Part shown: positions 8,000 to 19,550 of the stretch, one piece after another
Layout of the letters: each line of letters starts with the position of its first letter
Position numbering within the stretch: the first letter of the stretch is position 1
Assembly (NCBI GenBank): GCA_016710075.1
Contig: JADJLO010000001.1
Location: 186,001-250,000, forward strand
Reading direction: 5' to 3'
DNA: 64,000 nt
Source: Acidobacteriota bacterium
GTDB taxonomy: Bacteria > Acidobacteriota > Blastocatellia > RBC074
The notes under the pieces: generated by a model
Database searches by the model: none
What the model was told of the DNA's origin: nothing
The model's input: only the letters and a program-made list of their open reading frames with translations
Translations under genes and position numbers: made by a program

Positions 8000-9241
8000 T
8001 TATGATCTGTAAGATTCCCTGCCGATTCCCTGGACGGGGATGCCCTGAGAGGCGAGAACTTCGTTTTGCAGCGCGAACATGCAGGCCGCGGCTTCATCGA
8101 TCTTGCGTGTGAAAGCGATCGAGCCCTGCAGGATCGGTTTGAGCTTCTCCTTATCCTGAATCCTCGCTTTGGGATATTCGTGTTCGACGATGAGGAATGT
8201 CTTTTCCGGATCGAGAGCGAGCAGTTCACGTGCGGCAAGCTGATGGTCGAGCCAGTCAACAGTTCGGTTCTGCAGGTAAGCCAGCGGATCGTGTTTGGCG
8301 GTACCCGGCAGTTCGTGTTCACACAGGACGGTCTGTTTCAGCCACGCATTCAACTGATCTGCCGGGTTGGAAGACGGTTCCCCCTTGATCCAGTCGCCGC
8401 GTTCGACGGTCTGGCCGCCATAACCCCACCCTGAGACTCCCTTTGCATCGATAACCTGACCTTTGACGTGGAATCCGCCGATGAGGAAATTGTATCCGGC
8501 GTCTTTGAGATACTGGAAGAGCGATCTCGTATCCTGTCCCATCAGAATTGCATGAGATGGATCGTAGTGGATTCTGAGCTGATCGCCGACGCCGTGCTTT
8601 TCGCAGATTCTGTGAAGTGCGATCCACATTCCCGGAGTGTAGGCGATGTTGTTATGGAAATTGTCTCCGGTGGTCCATCCCGGCATCGGGCATTGTTCGA
8701 TGCGGTAGACAAGGCCACGGGCCTTGGCCTCTTTAAGCAGGGGGATGAAGCTCTCTTCAAAATCGATCAGGTTCTGGTCCATGCTCAGCGACTGGTTCCG
8801 GCCGACAAAGCCGCATACTGCTTCAACACCAAGCAATGCGGCAGTATCCATCGTTCGGAGCATGAAATTATGCTTCTTCAAACGAATCGCCGGATCCTCG
8901 TGGAGCATATTGTCGAAGTAGCCGACTTCCGAGATGCCGATCTTGTTCGCATCCAGACAGGCCTGAACCCGTTTGGCGCGGTCTTTGTTGAACGGCTGCC
9001 GCAGGTCCAGCGTGTTGGCCACCGGATCCAGAAGCGCCTCGGCGGGTATGTCCGACTCTGTCGGGTGAAGCGCCGCCGAAACCTGTATGTAATCCGCTCC
9101 CAGCTCTTTTGCATAGACGACCCACTCTTCAATCGCCAGATCCGGATCCGGATCACGCTTTTCTCGAGGCGTCAGTTCCTGCAATGCTGCCGTCAGAACG
9201 CCGATCTTCATGAATTTCGGCTCGAACTGTTTGATGGACAT
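8000..9241 (-). CDS. Sugar phosphate isomerase/epimerase-like TIM-barrel protein
   Basis: 413 residues from ATG 9241, which has GGAGA upstream; the frame is open further but the extra 35 residues are low-complexity and probably untranslated. The xylose-isomerase-like TIM-barrel pattern is visible: MKIGVLTAALQEL at the start, YRIEQCPMPGWTTGDNF, LRIHYDPSHAILMGQD with metal-binding His and Asp, and FHVKGQVIDAKG. Enzymes of this superfamily isomerise or epimerise sugars, often in clusters with Gfo/Idh/MocA oxidoreductases. It is the first gene of the minus-strand sugar cluster, with the stop 15 bases before the ThuA-like start. Substrate unknown. Confidence 0.85.
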   Translation of the reverse strand: MSIKQFEPKFMKIGVLTAALQELTPREKRDPDPDLAIEEWVVYAKELGADYIQVSAALHPTESDIPAEALLDPVANTLDLRQPFNKDRAKRVQACLDANKIGISEVGYFDNMLHEDPAIRLKKHNFMLRTMDTAALLGVEAVCGFVGRNQSLSMDQNLIDFEESFIPLLKEAKARGLVYRIEQCPMPGWTTGDNFHNNIAYTPGMWIALHRICEKHGVGDQLRIHYDPSHAILMGQDTRSLFQYLKDAGYNFLIGGFHVKGQVIDAKGVSGWGYGGQTVERGDWIKGEPSSNPADQLNAWLKQTVLCEHELPGTAKHDPLAYLQNRTVDWLDHQLAARELLALDPEKTFLIVEHEYPKARIQDKEKLKPILQGSIAFTRKIDEAAACMFALQNEVLASQGIPVQGIGRESYRS

Positions 9242-9532
9242 AGAAACTTGTCTCCATTTTCTAGAATATTTATGATCGATGGAATTACACGATGGCGACC
9301 TTGGATGGGAAATATGCCGCCGGTTCGCAGTCTGCCGCACACTCATTACGGTGTCAAGAATACGTGACTTCTGTGGCGGGAGGGTTTAAAAAGTTTAAAG
9401 CACTGGATCGAAACCGGGACATTCGTAAACGAGCTGGAGCTCAAGCGTCTCGTTTGCGCCTCAGCTCGTTAGGCCAGGGCTGAACATAAAACCCGTTAGT
9501 ATCGGAAACTTGATATTTGGAGGCTCCATCAT

Positions 9533-10705
9533 ATGAATAAAATTATCAAATGGGTCGTCATCGCGCTGTGTCTGCTGGTCATCGTCGGCCTGGCAGTTCT
9601 GTGGTTTGTTGTGCCGCCCCGGCTTGGGGCAGGCATGAACGCGACGATGAATCGTCCTCCATACAATGCTTCACCCGAAGCTCGTGAACTTCACAAGAAG
9701 CTGCTTGTCGCCGATCTCCACGCCGATACATTGCTCTGGAGCAGGGACCTGCTCGAAAAATCCGGCTGGGGGCACGTCGACATCCCTCGCCTGATCGAAG
9801 GCAACGTGGCGGTGCAGTCATTCACCGTTGTCACCAAGACTCCCCGTTCGATGAATATCGATAAGAATGCGGGTGATAGCGACAACATCACGTTGCTGGC
9901 ATTTGCGGAGAGATGGCCGGTATCGACGTGGACCAGTCTGACGCAGCGTGCATTGTATCAGGCGCGCAGGCTTCACGAAGCCGCCGACAGGTCGCAGGGG
10001 AAATTCGTAATCCTCAAATACCGCAGCGATATCGGCAATTATATACAACGCAGAAAGAACGAGCAGGGGCTGGTCGCAGGATTCCTGGGAATTGAAGGCG
10101 CCCACGCTCTGGACGGGAAAGTCGACAATCTCGATCGGCTTTATGACGCTGGATTCAGGATGATCGGAATGGCTCATTTCTTCGACAACGAGATGGGCGG
10201 CTCGGCTCACGGGGCTGACAAGGCCGGTTTAAGCGTTGAAGGAAAAGAGCTGGTCAGGCGGATGCAGGAGAAAAAGGTGTTCGTCGATCTGGCTCATGCG
10301 TCGCCAAAGGTGATCGATGATGTCCTGTTGATGGCCACACGGCCGGTTGTCGTTTCGCATACCGGCGTCAAGGGAACCTGCGAGAATAACCGCAATCTGA
10401 GCGATGATCAGTTGAAACGAATTGCGGCCACGGGCGGCGTCATCGGCATCGGTTTCTGGGAGACCGCCACCTGCGGGCGTGATGCCAAAGCCATAGCGAA
10501 AGCCATTCGTCATGCCGTCAATGTCGCCGGCATCGATCACATCGGGCTTGGATCCGATTATGACGGCGCCGTCGAAGAACCTTTCGACACTACAGGACTG
10601 GTTCTGATCACAGAGGCTTTGATGCAGGAAGGTTTCAGCGAACAGGAGATAGCAAAAATCATGGGTGGCAATGTCATCAGGTTGTTGATGGAGTACCTGC
10701 CCTGA
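9533..10705 (+). CDS. Membrane dipeptidase (peptidase family M19)
   Basis: 390 residues with an N-terminal membrane anchor (about 5-27). M19 zinc ligands are recognisable: His63 and Asp65 in VADLHADTLLW, the glutamate in GFLGIEGAHAL, and histidines in VDLAHASPKVI and PVVVSHTGV. GLGSDYDGAV follows in the C-terminal part. Family members hydrolyse dipeptides, including D-residue-containing ones, at the cell surface. The start has GGAGG about 10 bases upstream. It stands between a divergent sugar cluster and a convergent MutS-like gene. It could contribute, with the D-aminoacylase and peptidases nearby, to peptide scavenging. Confidence 0.92.
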   Translation: MNKIIKWVVIALCLLVIVGLAVLWFVVPPRLGAGMNATMNRPPYNASPEARELHKKLLVADLHADTLLWSRDLLEKSGWGHVDIPRLIEGNVAVQSFTVVTKTPRSMNIDKNAGDSDNITLLAFAERWPVSTWTSLTQRALYQARRLHEAADRSQGKFVILKYRSDIGNYIQRRKNEQGLVAGFLGIEGAHALDGKVDNLDRLYDAGFRMIGMAHFFDNEMGGSAHGADKAGLSVEGKELVRRMQEKKVFVDLAHASPKVIDDVLLMATRPVVVSHTGVKGTCENNRNLSDDQLKRIAATGGVIGIGFWETATCGRDAKAIAKAIRHAVNVAGIDHIGLGSDYDGAVEEPFDTTGLVLITEALMQEGFSEQEIAKIMGGNVIRLLMEYLP

Positions 10706-10724
10706 ACAGCCTCGGAGTGCAGGT

Positions 10725-12529
10725 TCAAACATCCAATCCGACGCTTCGCATGAGTTCGAGCGCGTTGCTGCGTTGTACGATCCCGTCACGCATGGTGTAG
10801 TCGAAAATGATCTTTCCGTCTTCGATCCGGTCTTCGAAGTGAACGTTGATCGCTTTGTTGCCGAGCGGGTCGGCGATGTGAGTCAGCGCCAGATCGTGAG
10901 TCGTGATCAGGCCTATGGCTCCGCGTTCGACCAGCGTTTTGACCACGGCCTCTGCGCCGATGCGACGATCGTGCGAATTGGTTCCGCTCAGAATCTCATC
11001 CAGCAGGAAGAGCAGGGCAGGCGGCCGTTCGTCAGATCCAGAATCTGACGGAGCCTAGAAATCTCGGCATAAAATCTGGATGCACCGGCCTGAATCGAGT
11101 CGAGGATATGCATGGACGATCCGATGGCGAGAGGTGAAAGCCGCAGTTGCCGCGCCTTTACCGGAGCTCCTGCCAGCGCCAGAACGACATTCACTCCCAC
11201 CGTTCGCATGAGCGTGCTTTTGCCCGACATGTTCGATCCGCTGATGATCAGCATCTGTGGCTCTTTGCCCAGCCTGACATCGTTGCGGATGCATTTGGAT
11301 TCCTGAATCAACGGATGGCCGATCTGCTCGCCCTCAAAACAGGGGCCAATTTCGACAATTTCCGGGAATTTGTCCTGAGGATGCTCATAGGCGTAGCCGG
11401 CCAGTGAGCAGAGCGCTTCAATTTCGCCGATGGCATCGATCCATTGAGGTATGCCGGCGCCGCTCTTCTGTCTCCATCTGTCGATTCCAAATGCCAATTG
11501 AGGAACAATCGCCAGAACGAATGCAATCGGTGCGAAGAATTGGTTTCTGATCGAGTCCAGAATCTGTATCAGCCTTGCGAGCCGGGCGATCTGGACGGAG
11601 GGCGGGGCATTGCCGGTTTCGAGAGTCTGTCTCAAAGACCTGAGTTTTTCCGAACTGAACTGTTCGCGTTCGATTCTGCCAAGGATTTTCGCAAGTAGTT
11701 CCAGTTCACGGCCAGGCTGCTCGACCGAACTGATCACCTTTGCGACTCGGGCGCGGTATACTGCATAAAAGATCAGCTCGACGATCAGAGCCGCCAATGC
11801 CGCCATTCTGTAGCCAAATCCGAACCAGAGAACTACGGCGGCCAGTGTCAAGGCTCCGATTATTGCCGCGCTCACAGGCATGACAATTGACGTGAAGATC
11901 GGCTCGGAGCCTGCCCAGTTTGTCAGGATATCGGTTCGCACTCCCGACTCGACTTCTTCACCGAGAGTGAACAGATCTTCGCGAAGATCTGTTCTCAGCC
12001 GCAGCTCTTCTATCGCTTCCTGTCTTGCGCGGATCTCCGGGATTTCGGCCGGCTCAAGCAGCCAGCCGGCAAGGCAGTCCTCCCCTGTTTTCGTTCTCGC
12101 CGATGAAATCAGCTCAAATAACGACCCTTCGCCGAAAAGATCAAGGTCCTCGGCAAACGAGTGTTTATTGTCGAGATACTTTTCGCCTTTAGATCCCTTG
12201 CCGGACCAACGGTCTTCGAGACGCTCGATTCCACGTTGATAAAACTTGAGGGACCTTTCCAGTCGTTTGATCGCATCCAGCACTCGCTGGTGTAGAGCCA
12301 TTAAAGTGATAAAGATCGCCACAAATGGAATTATCCACAACGCAGAAATCCAACCGTCGAACGCAAGGACTATCGATACGGCGATCAGTGCGAAATCGAT
12401 CCTGCGAAGAATCCAGAATCTTCGGCTGAGAGATTTTTCCCTGTTGAAATCGTTGCGGCGCAGGATAAATTTGCCGGAGTACTCGGCATGCGGGTCGTAA
12501 TTGTTTTTGTGGGATTGATTACTATTCAT
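10725..12529 (-). CDS. Membrane-associated MutS-like ATPase, interrupted by a frameshift
   Basis: About 602 codons if repaired. It begins with two or more hydrophobic segments (about residues 40-80), has a second hydrophobic region near 220-260, then a MutS-type ATPase with Walker A MLIISGSNMSGKSTLMRT. The frame ends at 10988, but the next frame continues perfectly with PALLFLLDEILSGTNSHDRR (Walker B and following loop) and LITTHDLALT to 10725. One base is missing around 11011-11030. The family differs from mismatch-binding MutS: it lacks the DNA-recognition domain and carries membrane helices; its role is not established. Its start overlaps the preceding peptidase stop by 4 bases (ATGA). Either an assembly error or loss of the Walker B half. 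Confidence 0.8.
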
Positions 12530-15500
12530 TGCTTTCCAAGAGCCCGTCCGGCGAGCGCACCTGTATATTTTCCGCCGTCAATCGCAGCCTGGCCATTGAC
12601 GAAGACGTACTTCATGCCTTCGGCAAAAAGCTGCGGTTGTTCGTAGGTCGATTTGTCTGAAACGGTCTGTTCATCGAAGACGATGAGATCGGCCATAAAT
12701 CCTGTGGCGAGTCTGCCGCGATCCCTGAGCCTGAAAGTCTCAGCAACCTGCAGCGAGCTTGACTGTATCATCCTTGGAAGGGTGATGACTTTTCTGTTGA
12801 AAACGTATTCGCGAATCTTGCGTGGAAAAGTGCCGTACTTGCGCGGATGCCCGCCGGAGCCGTCGCTTCCGGTCATGACCCACGGCTGGCGCATGAAGTT
12901 TTCGATATCCTTCTCGTTCATGTTGAACGACGCAACACCCGCGCCGCCATTTTTGATTATCTGAAGGGCTGCTTCGATCGGAGGCTTGTTCCAGCTTGCG
13001 GCAATCGCATCGAGCCGCTTGCCGACAATCGAACGATCCCGGCTTGAAGTGATCAACAGGGAATCGGCCCCGCCGCGTCTTTTGAGATTCTTTTCCATGT
13101 CGGCGATCAGCCGGGGGCGGGTGGCAGCGTCGTTAATTCGCTTGAGCATCTGTTCATTGCCTCCGTCTTCGGCCCAGCGGGGCACGAGTGAGGCTGTCAG
13201 ACTTGTGCCTGACGCAGTGTAGGGATATTGGTTGGCCGTTACCCTGACGCCTTCGCCGATCGCTTTGTTGATGATCTCGATGACTTCAGCGCTCTTTCCC
13301 CAGACATCTGTGCCGAGGGCTTTAATATGAGAAAAATGCACCGGGATGCCTGCTTCGCGGCCTATTCGAATTGTCTCGTTAACAGATCCAAGCAGGCCGA
13401 TATTGTATGAACTCTCATCACGAACATAGGTGTCATAGCTGCCGCCCAGCTCCGCCGCGACTTTTGCCAGCTCGATGACCTCCTCGGTTTTGGCAAAGCT
13501 TCCAGGGGCGTAATAAAGTCCTGTCGAGATCCCGATAGCGCCATCATTCATCGCCTGGCGCACCATTGCCTTCATCTTGGCGAGTTGATCGGCAGTTGGA
13601 GCCGAATCAACAGGGCCCATCACTTTATTTCGGATCGTTCCGTGTCCGACAAAGAGGGCTGCGTTTGTGCCGATACCGTTACGCTGCCAGTTGTCGAGAG
13701 CCTCACCGACTGGGAACGGACTTGAGCCATCGTTGCCGGTGAGGACGGTCGTCACACCCTGAAAAAGAAACGGCTGGTTGCTTTTGCCCTGAGGCGAGGA
13801 GAGATCCTCCCAGGTATGAGTGTGCGGGTCGATGAAACCTGGCGATAAGATCAGCCCTGAGGCGTCGATTGTCCGGCCTGCCTGGATTCCTTCTTTTGCT
13901 GCATCCCCGACAAAAGAAATCCGGTCGCCGGCGATTCCGACGTCGGCTCTGAATGCATTCGATCCTGAACCGTCAATCACTCTGCCGCCGCGAATCAGAA
14001 TGTCAACGCGCGATACCTTCTGAGCCGGCGCTGCTCCAACACTTTTCAAATGCTTGTCGAAGAATACGGTCGCTGCGTGATAGATCTCGAGCCAGTGACG
14101 ATGCAGCAGGAAGTCGTGGACCTCATCCGGATAAACGATCTGCTCGAACTCCACTTTTTGATCGCGGAGGCGTTTAACCAGATCGACGGTCTGGGAAAAG
14201 GCCACGTTGCGATCGTCATCGCCGTGAATCAAAAGAACCGGAGAGCGCCACTTCTCTACCGAACCCAGTGGAGATGCATCCCGTGCTATCTTGACTGCAT
14301 CGCGATTGCCGTAGTCGATCCAGGTCCCTCTTGAAATCCTCTGTGACCAGTCATGGACTCCGTGCAGGTCGACTCCGGCTGCGAAAATCTCCGAATTTCT
14401 GGCAAGTCCCAGAGCCGTGAGATATCCGCCATAGCTGCCTCCCCAAAGGCCGATCTTCGAAGGCTCGATGTCGCTGCGAGACTGAAGGAATTTTGCGCCC
14501 GCCAGGATATCCTTGTATTCGGATGCGCCGCCGCCGCCGCCATCCTTCGCTTTTCTGAACGCCCTTCCGTAACCGATGCCGAGGCGATAGTTGACCGAGA
14601 GAACCGCGTAGCCGCGGTTTGCCAGATATTGATTGAAGCCGTATGCGTTATGGTAATAGTACCGATTATGCCAGCCCAGAAACATCTGGCGCATTGGACC
14701 GCCGTGCATGAATATTACTGATGGAAGCTTTTCACCGGGTTTCGCGCCGGCAGGTAGAAAGAGCTGGCCATGAATTTCAAGCCCGTCTTCCGCCTTGAAG
14801 ATGACCTGCTGCGGATCAACGAGCTTTGATGCGGGGAAGTCTTTGGGTAAAGTATCAGCCGCAACGGCTATCGTGGAACCGTCGGAGCCATTCAGGTTCC
14901 GGACTCTGACTGATGCCGGAATCCGCGCAGTCGAATAGAAATACGCTAATTTCGCACCGTCACCGGTTGCAACCGGCGCCCATTCAATGCCATCGCCGGA
15001 AGTGACGGGACGTGCTGTCCCATCGGTGACGGAGACGCGACTGATGTGCCGGCGGTCGATATCACCGCAGTTGGATGAGTAAAGAACCTCGCTCCTGTCA
15101 GGCGTCAGCGACATGTCTTCATACTCGCATGATCCGGGAGTCAGCAGTTTCGGCTCGCCTCCGGAAAGGGGAATCGAATAGAGATGCCTCCATCCGTCCT
15201 GTTCAGAAGTGAATACCAGTCTGTCACCCGCGCCCCATTGAAGCTGATCCTTCCCGGAGCCGGGAATTGAATCGTTGACTGTGTTGCCGCTGCGCCAGAT
15301 CTCCCGAGACGTGCCGGTTTTTATGTCCGCGACCATAATCGACCAGGGATCGGGAATGTCCTGAAACAAAGGGCGGGGCTGACTGTCGCGGGCGGGCTGC
15401 CTGGTGAAGGCTATTCGAGTACCGTCAGGCGACCACCTCGGATTGCCGTCCCGATCGACTGATGGCGCAACGTAACTGACAGTGTTTTTCTCCGTGTCGT

Positions 15501-16148
15501 AGATTCCAATGTAGCTGTGCGTACCGCGCGAACTGACGAACGCAAGTTTACGCCCGTCAGGCGACCACTCAGGTGAGCCGTTGGTCCCGCGCACAATGAA
15601 GTACTGGTGGGGCTCCGAGCCTTCTGCAATCTCGACAACCCAGATCTGCCCGTCGCGGTTGAACACCACTCTGTTGTCCTTGGGCGCTGCAACAGGGGAG
15701 CTGCCTTCGCCAAGTTTGATCACACGACCATTCTCAACCGAGACCGCGAGCACCTCCTGCTTGGCGCCCTCGGGATCGCTCGTCGGATTTGCCACCTCCC
15801 CGCCGAATTCTCGCTTCCACCGCGAACGAAGATTACGAATTTTCCGTCATGCGTGAACTCGGGCTCCGTTATCTCCTGACCCGTGTCTTCATTGAATTGC
15901 GTCAACTGCCGGGCTTTGAACTCCGGACCCTCAGCGGCCCAGACATTCCGCCTGCCCTGAGCATCGAACACCCAGGCGATCCGTTGCCCTTTCGATGATG
16001 CAACCAGATCTGACGGAAATGGCGAACTCAGGACCTGCTCGATCGTGAAATCCTGATTCGAATTACTCGTCTGTGCGGATGTGCCCGTGAAATAAAAAAC
16101 CAGACACATCGCCGGAATGAGCAGCGGCAGATAACGTTTGATCTTCAT
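12526..16148 (-). CDS. S9 prolyl-oligopeptidase fused to N-acyl-D-amino-acid deacylase (frameshifted near the 5' end)
   Basis: About 1,208 codons when one missing base at about 15795-15812 is restored. The frame from 16148 gives a signal peptide (KRYLPLLIPAMCLVFYF) and the first beta-propeller blades, then runs into a wrong frame; the sense frame resumes as GGEVANPTSDPEGAK. Part one is an S9 peptidase: propeller with repeated WSPDG motifs, hydrolase domain with GLWGGSYGGYLT (Ser), LLIHGDDDRN (Asp) and DEVHDF (His). After a short linker, part two is a D-aminoacylase-like amidohydrolase: GGRVIDGSG, SPGFIDPHTHTWED (metal histidines), ISTGLYYAPG, PVHFSHIKALG and MTGSDGSGGHP. The fusion suggests peptide cleavage coupled to deacylation of D-residues outside the cytoplasm. 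Confidence 0.85.
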
Positions 16149-16190
16149 AGAATTCTCGTTTTTGTGGTTAGATTCGGATCAGAGAAGGCA

Positions 16191-16368
16191 GAATGAAGAA
16201 TTAAGAATGAAGAATTAAGAATGTAGAATGCAGAATACAAAATGGTTCGAATGGGCATTATTCCCAATTCAGCATTCTACATTCTTAATTCAGCATTCAG
16301 CATTCTACATTCAGCATTCTACATTCTTAATTCTGCATTCTACATTCTTCATTCTTCCTTCTTCATTC
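16191..16368. repeat. GAATNNA / TNNATTC heptamer palindrome overlapping the uvrA stop
   Basis: Left arm 16191-16239: seven exact 7-base units of form GAATNNA (GAATGAA, GAATTAA, GAATGAA, GAATTAA, GAATGTA, GAATGCA, GAATACA). After about 31 bases the right arm 16271-16368 has fourteen units, nearly all TNNATTC or ANNATTC (AGCATTC, TACATTC, TTAATTC and variants). The arms are complementary and can form a long register-shifting hairpin. The minus-strand uvrA stop codon (16363-16365) lies inside the last unit. Confidence 0.88.
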
Positions 16369-19238
16369 TCCCAGATGAGCTTTAAGGTATTTGCCTGTCT
16401 GGGAATTTTCGACTTTGACGATCTCTTCGGGAGTGCCGGTTGCGACGATCTCGCCGCCGCCGTCACCGCCATCCGGGCCGAGGTCGATGATCCAGTCGGC
16501 CGTCTTGATCACATCCTGATTGTGCTCGATGACTATCAGAGACGCCCCGGCATCGAGCAGCCTGCGAAAGGATGACAGCAGCTTGTTGATGTCGTCGAAA
16601 TGGAGACCGGTAGTCGGCTCATCGAAGATGTAGAGAGTGTGGTCACCTGTCCTCTTCGCCAGATAGGCTGCGAGCTTGACTCTCTGAGCCTCGCCGCCGG
16701 AAAGCGTCGTCGCCGACTGGCCAAGTCTGAGATATCCGAGTCCGACATCGTCAAGGACCTTGAGCTTGCTGGAGATCCGCTGCGAATGAGAGAAGAATCC
16801 CATCGCCTCGCGAACCGTCATATTGAGAACTTCGTGGATGTTTTTGCCGCGGTGTTTGATATCAAGAATCGTGGATTTGAATCGTGTGCCCTTGCATTCT
16901 TCGCAGACGAGTTCGACGTCGGCGAGAAACTGCATCTCGACCGTCACCGTCCCGTCGCCCTCGCAGGTTTCGCATCGGCCGCCCGGCACATTGAAAGAGA
17001 AATGGCTCGGGTGGTAGCCACGCGTCTGAGCCTCGCGCGTTGAAGCAAACGCCTCGCGGATCGCATCGTAGACCTTGATATAGGTTACCGGATTGGATCT
17101 CGGCGTGCGGCCGATCGGCGACTGATCGACGAGAATCACATCGTCGAGGAATTTGCCTCCCTCAAGGCTAGCGAAGCTTCCAACCGGCGCCTGCCAGTCA
17201 CCTCGTTGATGCTTCAGGCCGGCATAAATGCAGTCATGAACGAGTGTCGATTTTCCGGAGCCGGAAACACCCGTGATGCAGATCAGCATGTTCAGCGGGA
17301 TCGTGACATTGATGTTCTTAAGGTTGTTGGCGCGTGCGCCGTGGAGGGTGAGCTGTTTCTTTCCCGCCAGGCGGTGTTCCTTGGGGATTTTGATCTGAGC
17401 TTCTCCGCGCAGGTATTTGCCTGTGAGAGATTGTTCGTGTTTGAGCAGCCCTTTGAAATCTCCCTCGTAGACAACTTCGCCGCCAAGCTCGCCGGCGCCC
17501 GGGCCGATATCGAGGATATAATCCGCCGACCGCATCATCTCTGACTCGTGCTCAACCACAAGCACCGTATTGCCTATGTCGCGCAGATTCTGCAGAAGCT
17601 TGATCAGTCTTGCGCTGTCGCGCGGGTGCAGCCCGATGCTCGGTTCATCCAGCACATAGAGGGCCCCGACCAGCGATGAGCCCAGGTGGGTCGCCAGTTG
17701 TATTCTCTGAGCTTCTCCGCCTGAAAGGGTCGATGCCAGCCGGTCCAGAGTCAGATAGTCCAGCCCCACGTCGAGCAGGAATTTCAGGCGCGAACGAATC
17801 TCCGACAACAGCCGGTCCGCGATGGCCGACTGCTCTTCATTCAATTCCAATTCGTTGAAAAAAGTCGATGAATTTACGATCGTAAGAGCGCAGACTTCCG
17901 GCATCGTCCTCCCGCCGACGAAGACATCGCGGGCTTCGGCTCGCAACCTGCCGCCATTGCATTCGGGACAGACTGTGTAGCCCCTGTATTTCGCCAGAAA
18001 GACCCTCACATGAAGCTTGTATTTTTTAGTCTCCAGCCAGTCGAACAATCCCCTGACGCCGTCAAAGCCTTCGCCTCCCTCGATTATGGCTCGCTGCTGG
18101 GAAGCAGTGAGTTCCTGATAAGGAGCGCTCATCGAAATGCCTTCGCGCCGGGCGAATTTCTTCAATTCGTCTCTACACCCCTCGAACTGTGGCTTGGTCA
18201 TCGGCTCGATCGCGCCTTCGGATAGCGAGAGCTCCCGGTTCGGTATCACCAGATTCCAGTCCAGTCCTATGGTGTTGCCGAAACCCTGGCACGTCGGACA
18301 GGCTCCAAACGGATTATTGAAGCTGAAAAGCCGCGGCTCTGGTCTGATATATCCAAGCCCGCACTTCTTGCATTCGAATTTTTCCGAGAATGAAAGTTTT
18401 GCGGCATCTTCCCCAACTGTCTGAATCACCGCCTGGCCATGGCCTTCGGTGAAGCATGTCTCGATGGAATCCACCAGACGGTTGAGCGAGTCTGGCCTGA
18501 CTGAAAGGCGGTCAACCAGGGCATAAACATTATCGAAATTATCCCGTGTATAGCTTTCGGGCGTCTGCAGCTCGAGGATCTGGTCGGCGACCGAATCATA
18601 GAGCCGCGTAAAACCTCGCTGCATGAGACTCATCAGGTGGGCTTTGATCCTGATCGGATCCGGTCCGGCTTTGGCCGTTCGCCCCCGCTTGCTTTTTGAA
18701 CCCGAAGACGCAGCCGCTGCTTCGACGATAGTGGCCTCATCCGATTCCCCGATCTCATTCCCGCATCGGCCGGAAAGAGGACGTAAAACTTTATCCCTTG
18801 AGGCAGTTGAAGAACCGTTTCCGCTATCGACTGCGGAGTATCCCGCCGGACCTCTGTCTTGCAGTTTCTACAGATCGTCGTTCCTACCCTCGCGTAAAGC
18901 AGCCTCAGATAATCGAATATCTCCGTCTGCGTTGCGACCGTGGACCGCGGGTTCCTCGTCGAATTCTTCTGGTTGATGGCGATTGCCGGACAGATCCCAA
19001 GAACCTCATCCACGTCGGGCTTGTCCATACGCTCAAGAAACTGGCGTGCATACGCCGAGAGCGACTCCACGTAACGGCGCTGCCCCTCGGCATAAATGGT
19101 GTCAAAGGCAAGGGACGATTTCCCCGAACCACTGACTCCCGTCACCACCGTCAGTGAATTCAGCGGTATTGTGAAGGATATGTTCTTCAAATTGTTGACA
19201 CGGGCATTGTGAACAACAATCGAATCGAGATCAGCCAT
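16363..19238 (-). CDS. uvrA: Excinuclease ABC subunit A, with a single-base frameshift
   Basis: UvrA is the damage-recognition ATPase of nucleotide excision repair. The repaired length is about 959 codons, normal for the family. N-terminal frame (19238 to 18633): GVSGSGKSSLAFDTIYAEG, QRRYVESLSAYARQFLERM and a CRNCKTEV zinc site. It then goes out of frame, and the next frame continues from about 18755 as EATIVEA... into LMSLMQRGF. Downstream are CKKCGLG and CPECNGG zinc sites, LSGGEAQRIQLATHLGSS, LDEPSIGLHPRD, a second GVSGSGKSTLVHDCIY, CETCEGDGTVTVEMQF and FDEPTTGLHFDD. All motifs on both sides are intact, so the missing base at about 18748-18760 is probably an assembly error rather than loss of function. 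Confidence 0.93.
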
Positions 19239-19550
19239 CGACTACTCCACTTTTATGGGACCCCAACTCATTGGAAGCCCCGGATAGCATCTGAACAGGT
19301 AAACGAATTTTCCATTCTAGCGGATGAATCGGGCCTTTGACAAACCAGGGGATCTTCAAAGTTCAAAGTTCAAGCTTCGGCTTGATCTTGCTGAATAATC
19401 ACGCTCAAGCGTGAACTCTGAACGAAGTTGTAGTATGCTGCAATCAACTGGTTTGCATCCTGGAACAGCCGTCCCGGCAGCATTACTTTATCCCCGGCCG
19501 GGGCGAATCATGGGCTTAATAATGAAATTTATATTGGAGACGGTTTTGTC
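19239..19550. other. Intergenic region upstream of divergent uvrA and glutamine amidotransferase
   Basis: A divergent promoter region with no convincing ORF. It contains a short TTCAAAG heptamer run (19355-19375: TTCAAAG, TTCAAAG, TTCAAGC), followed about 40 bases later by a partial complement (GTGAACTCTGAAC). No LexA-type operator was recognised. Confidence 0.5.

Noticed and set aside
8468..9367. 299-codon plus-strand ORF opposite the sugar isomerase gene
   Set aside because: It lies entirely antisense to a well-supported gene and has no recognisable motifs.
16230..16260. tRNA-like GGTTCGAAT motif
   Set aside because: Only the short T-loop-like string is present, with no acceptor stem or anticodon arm around it.
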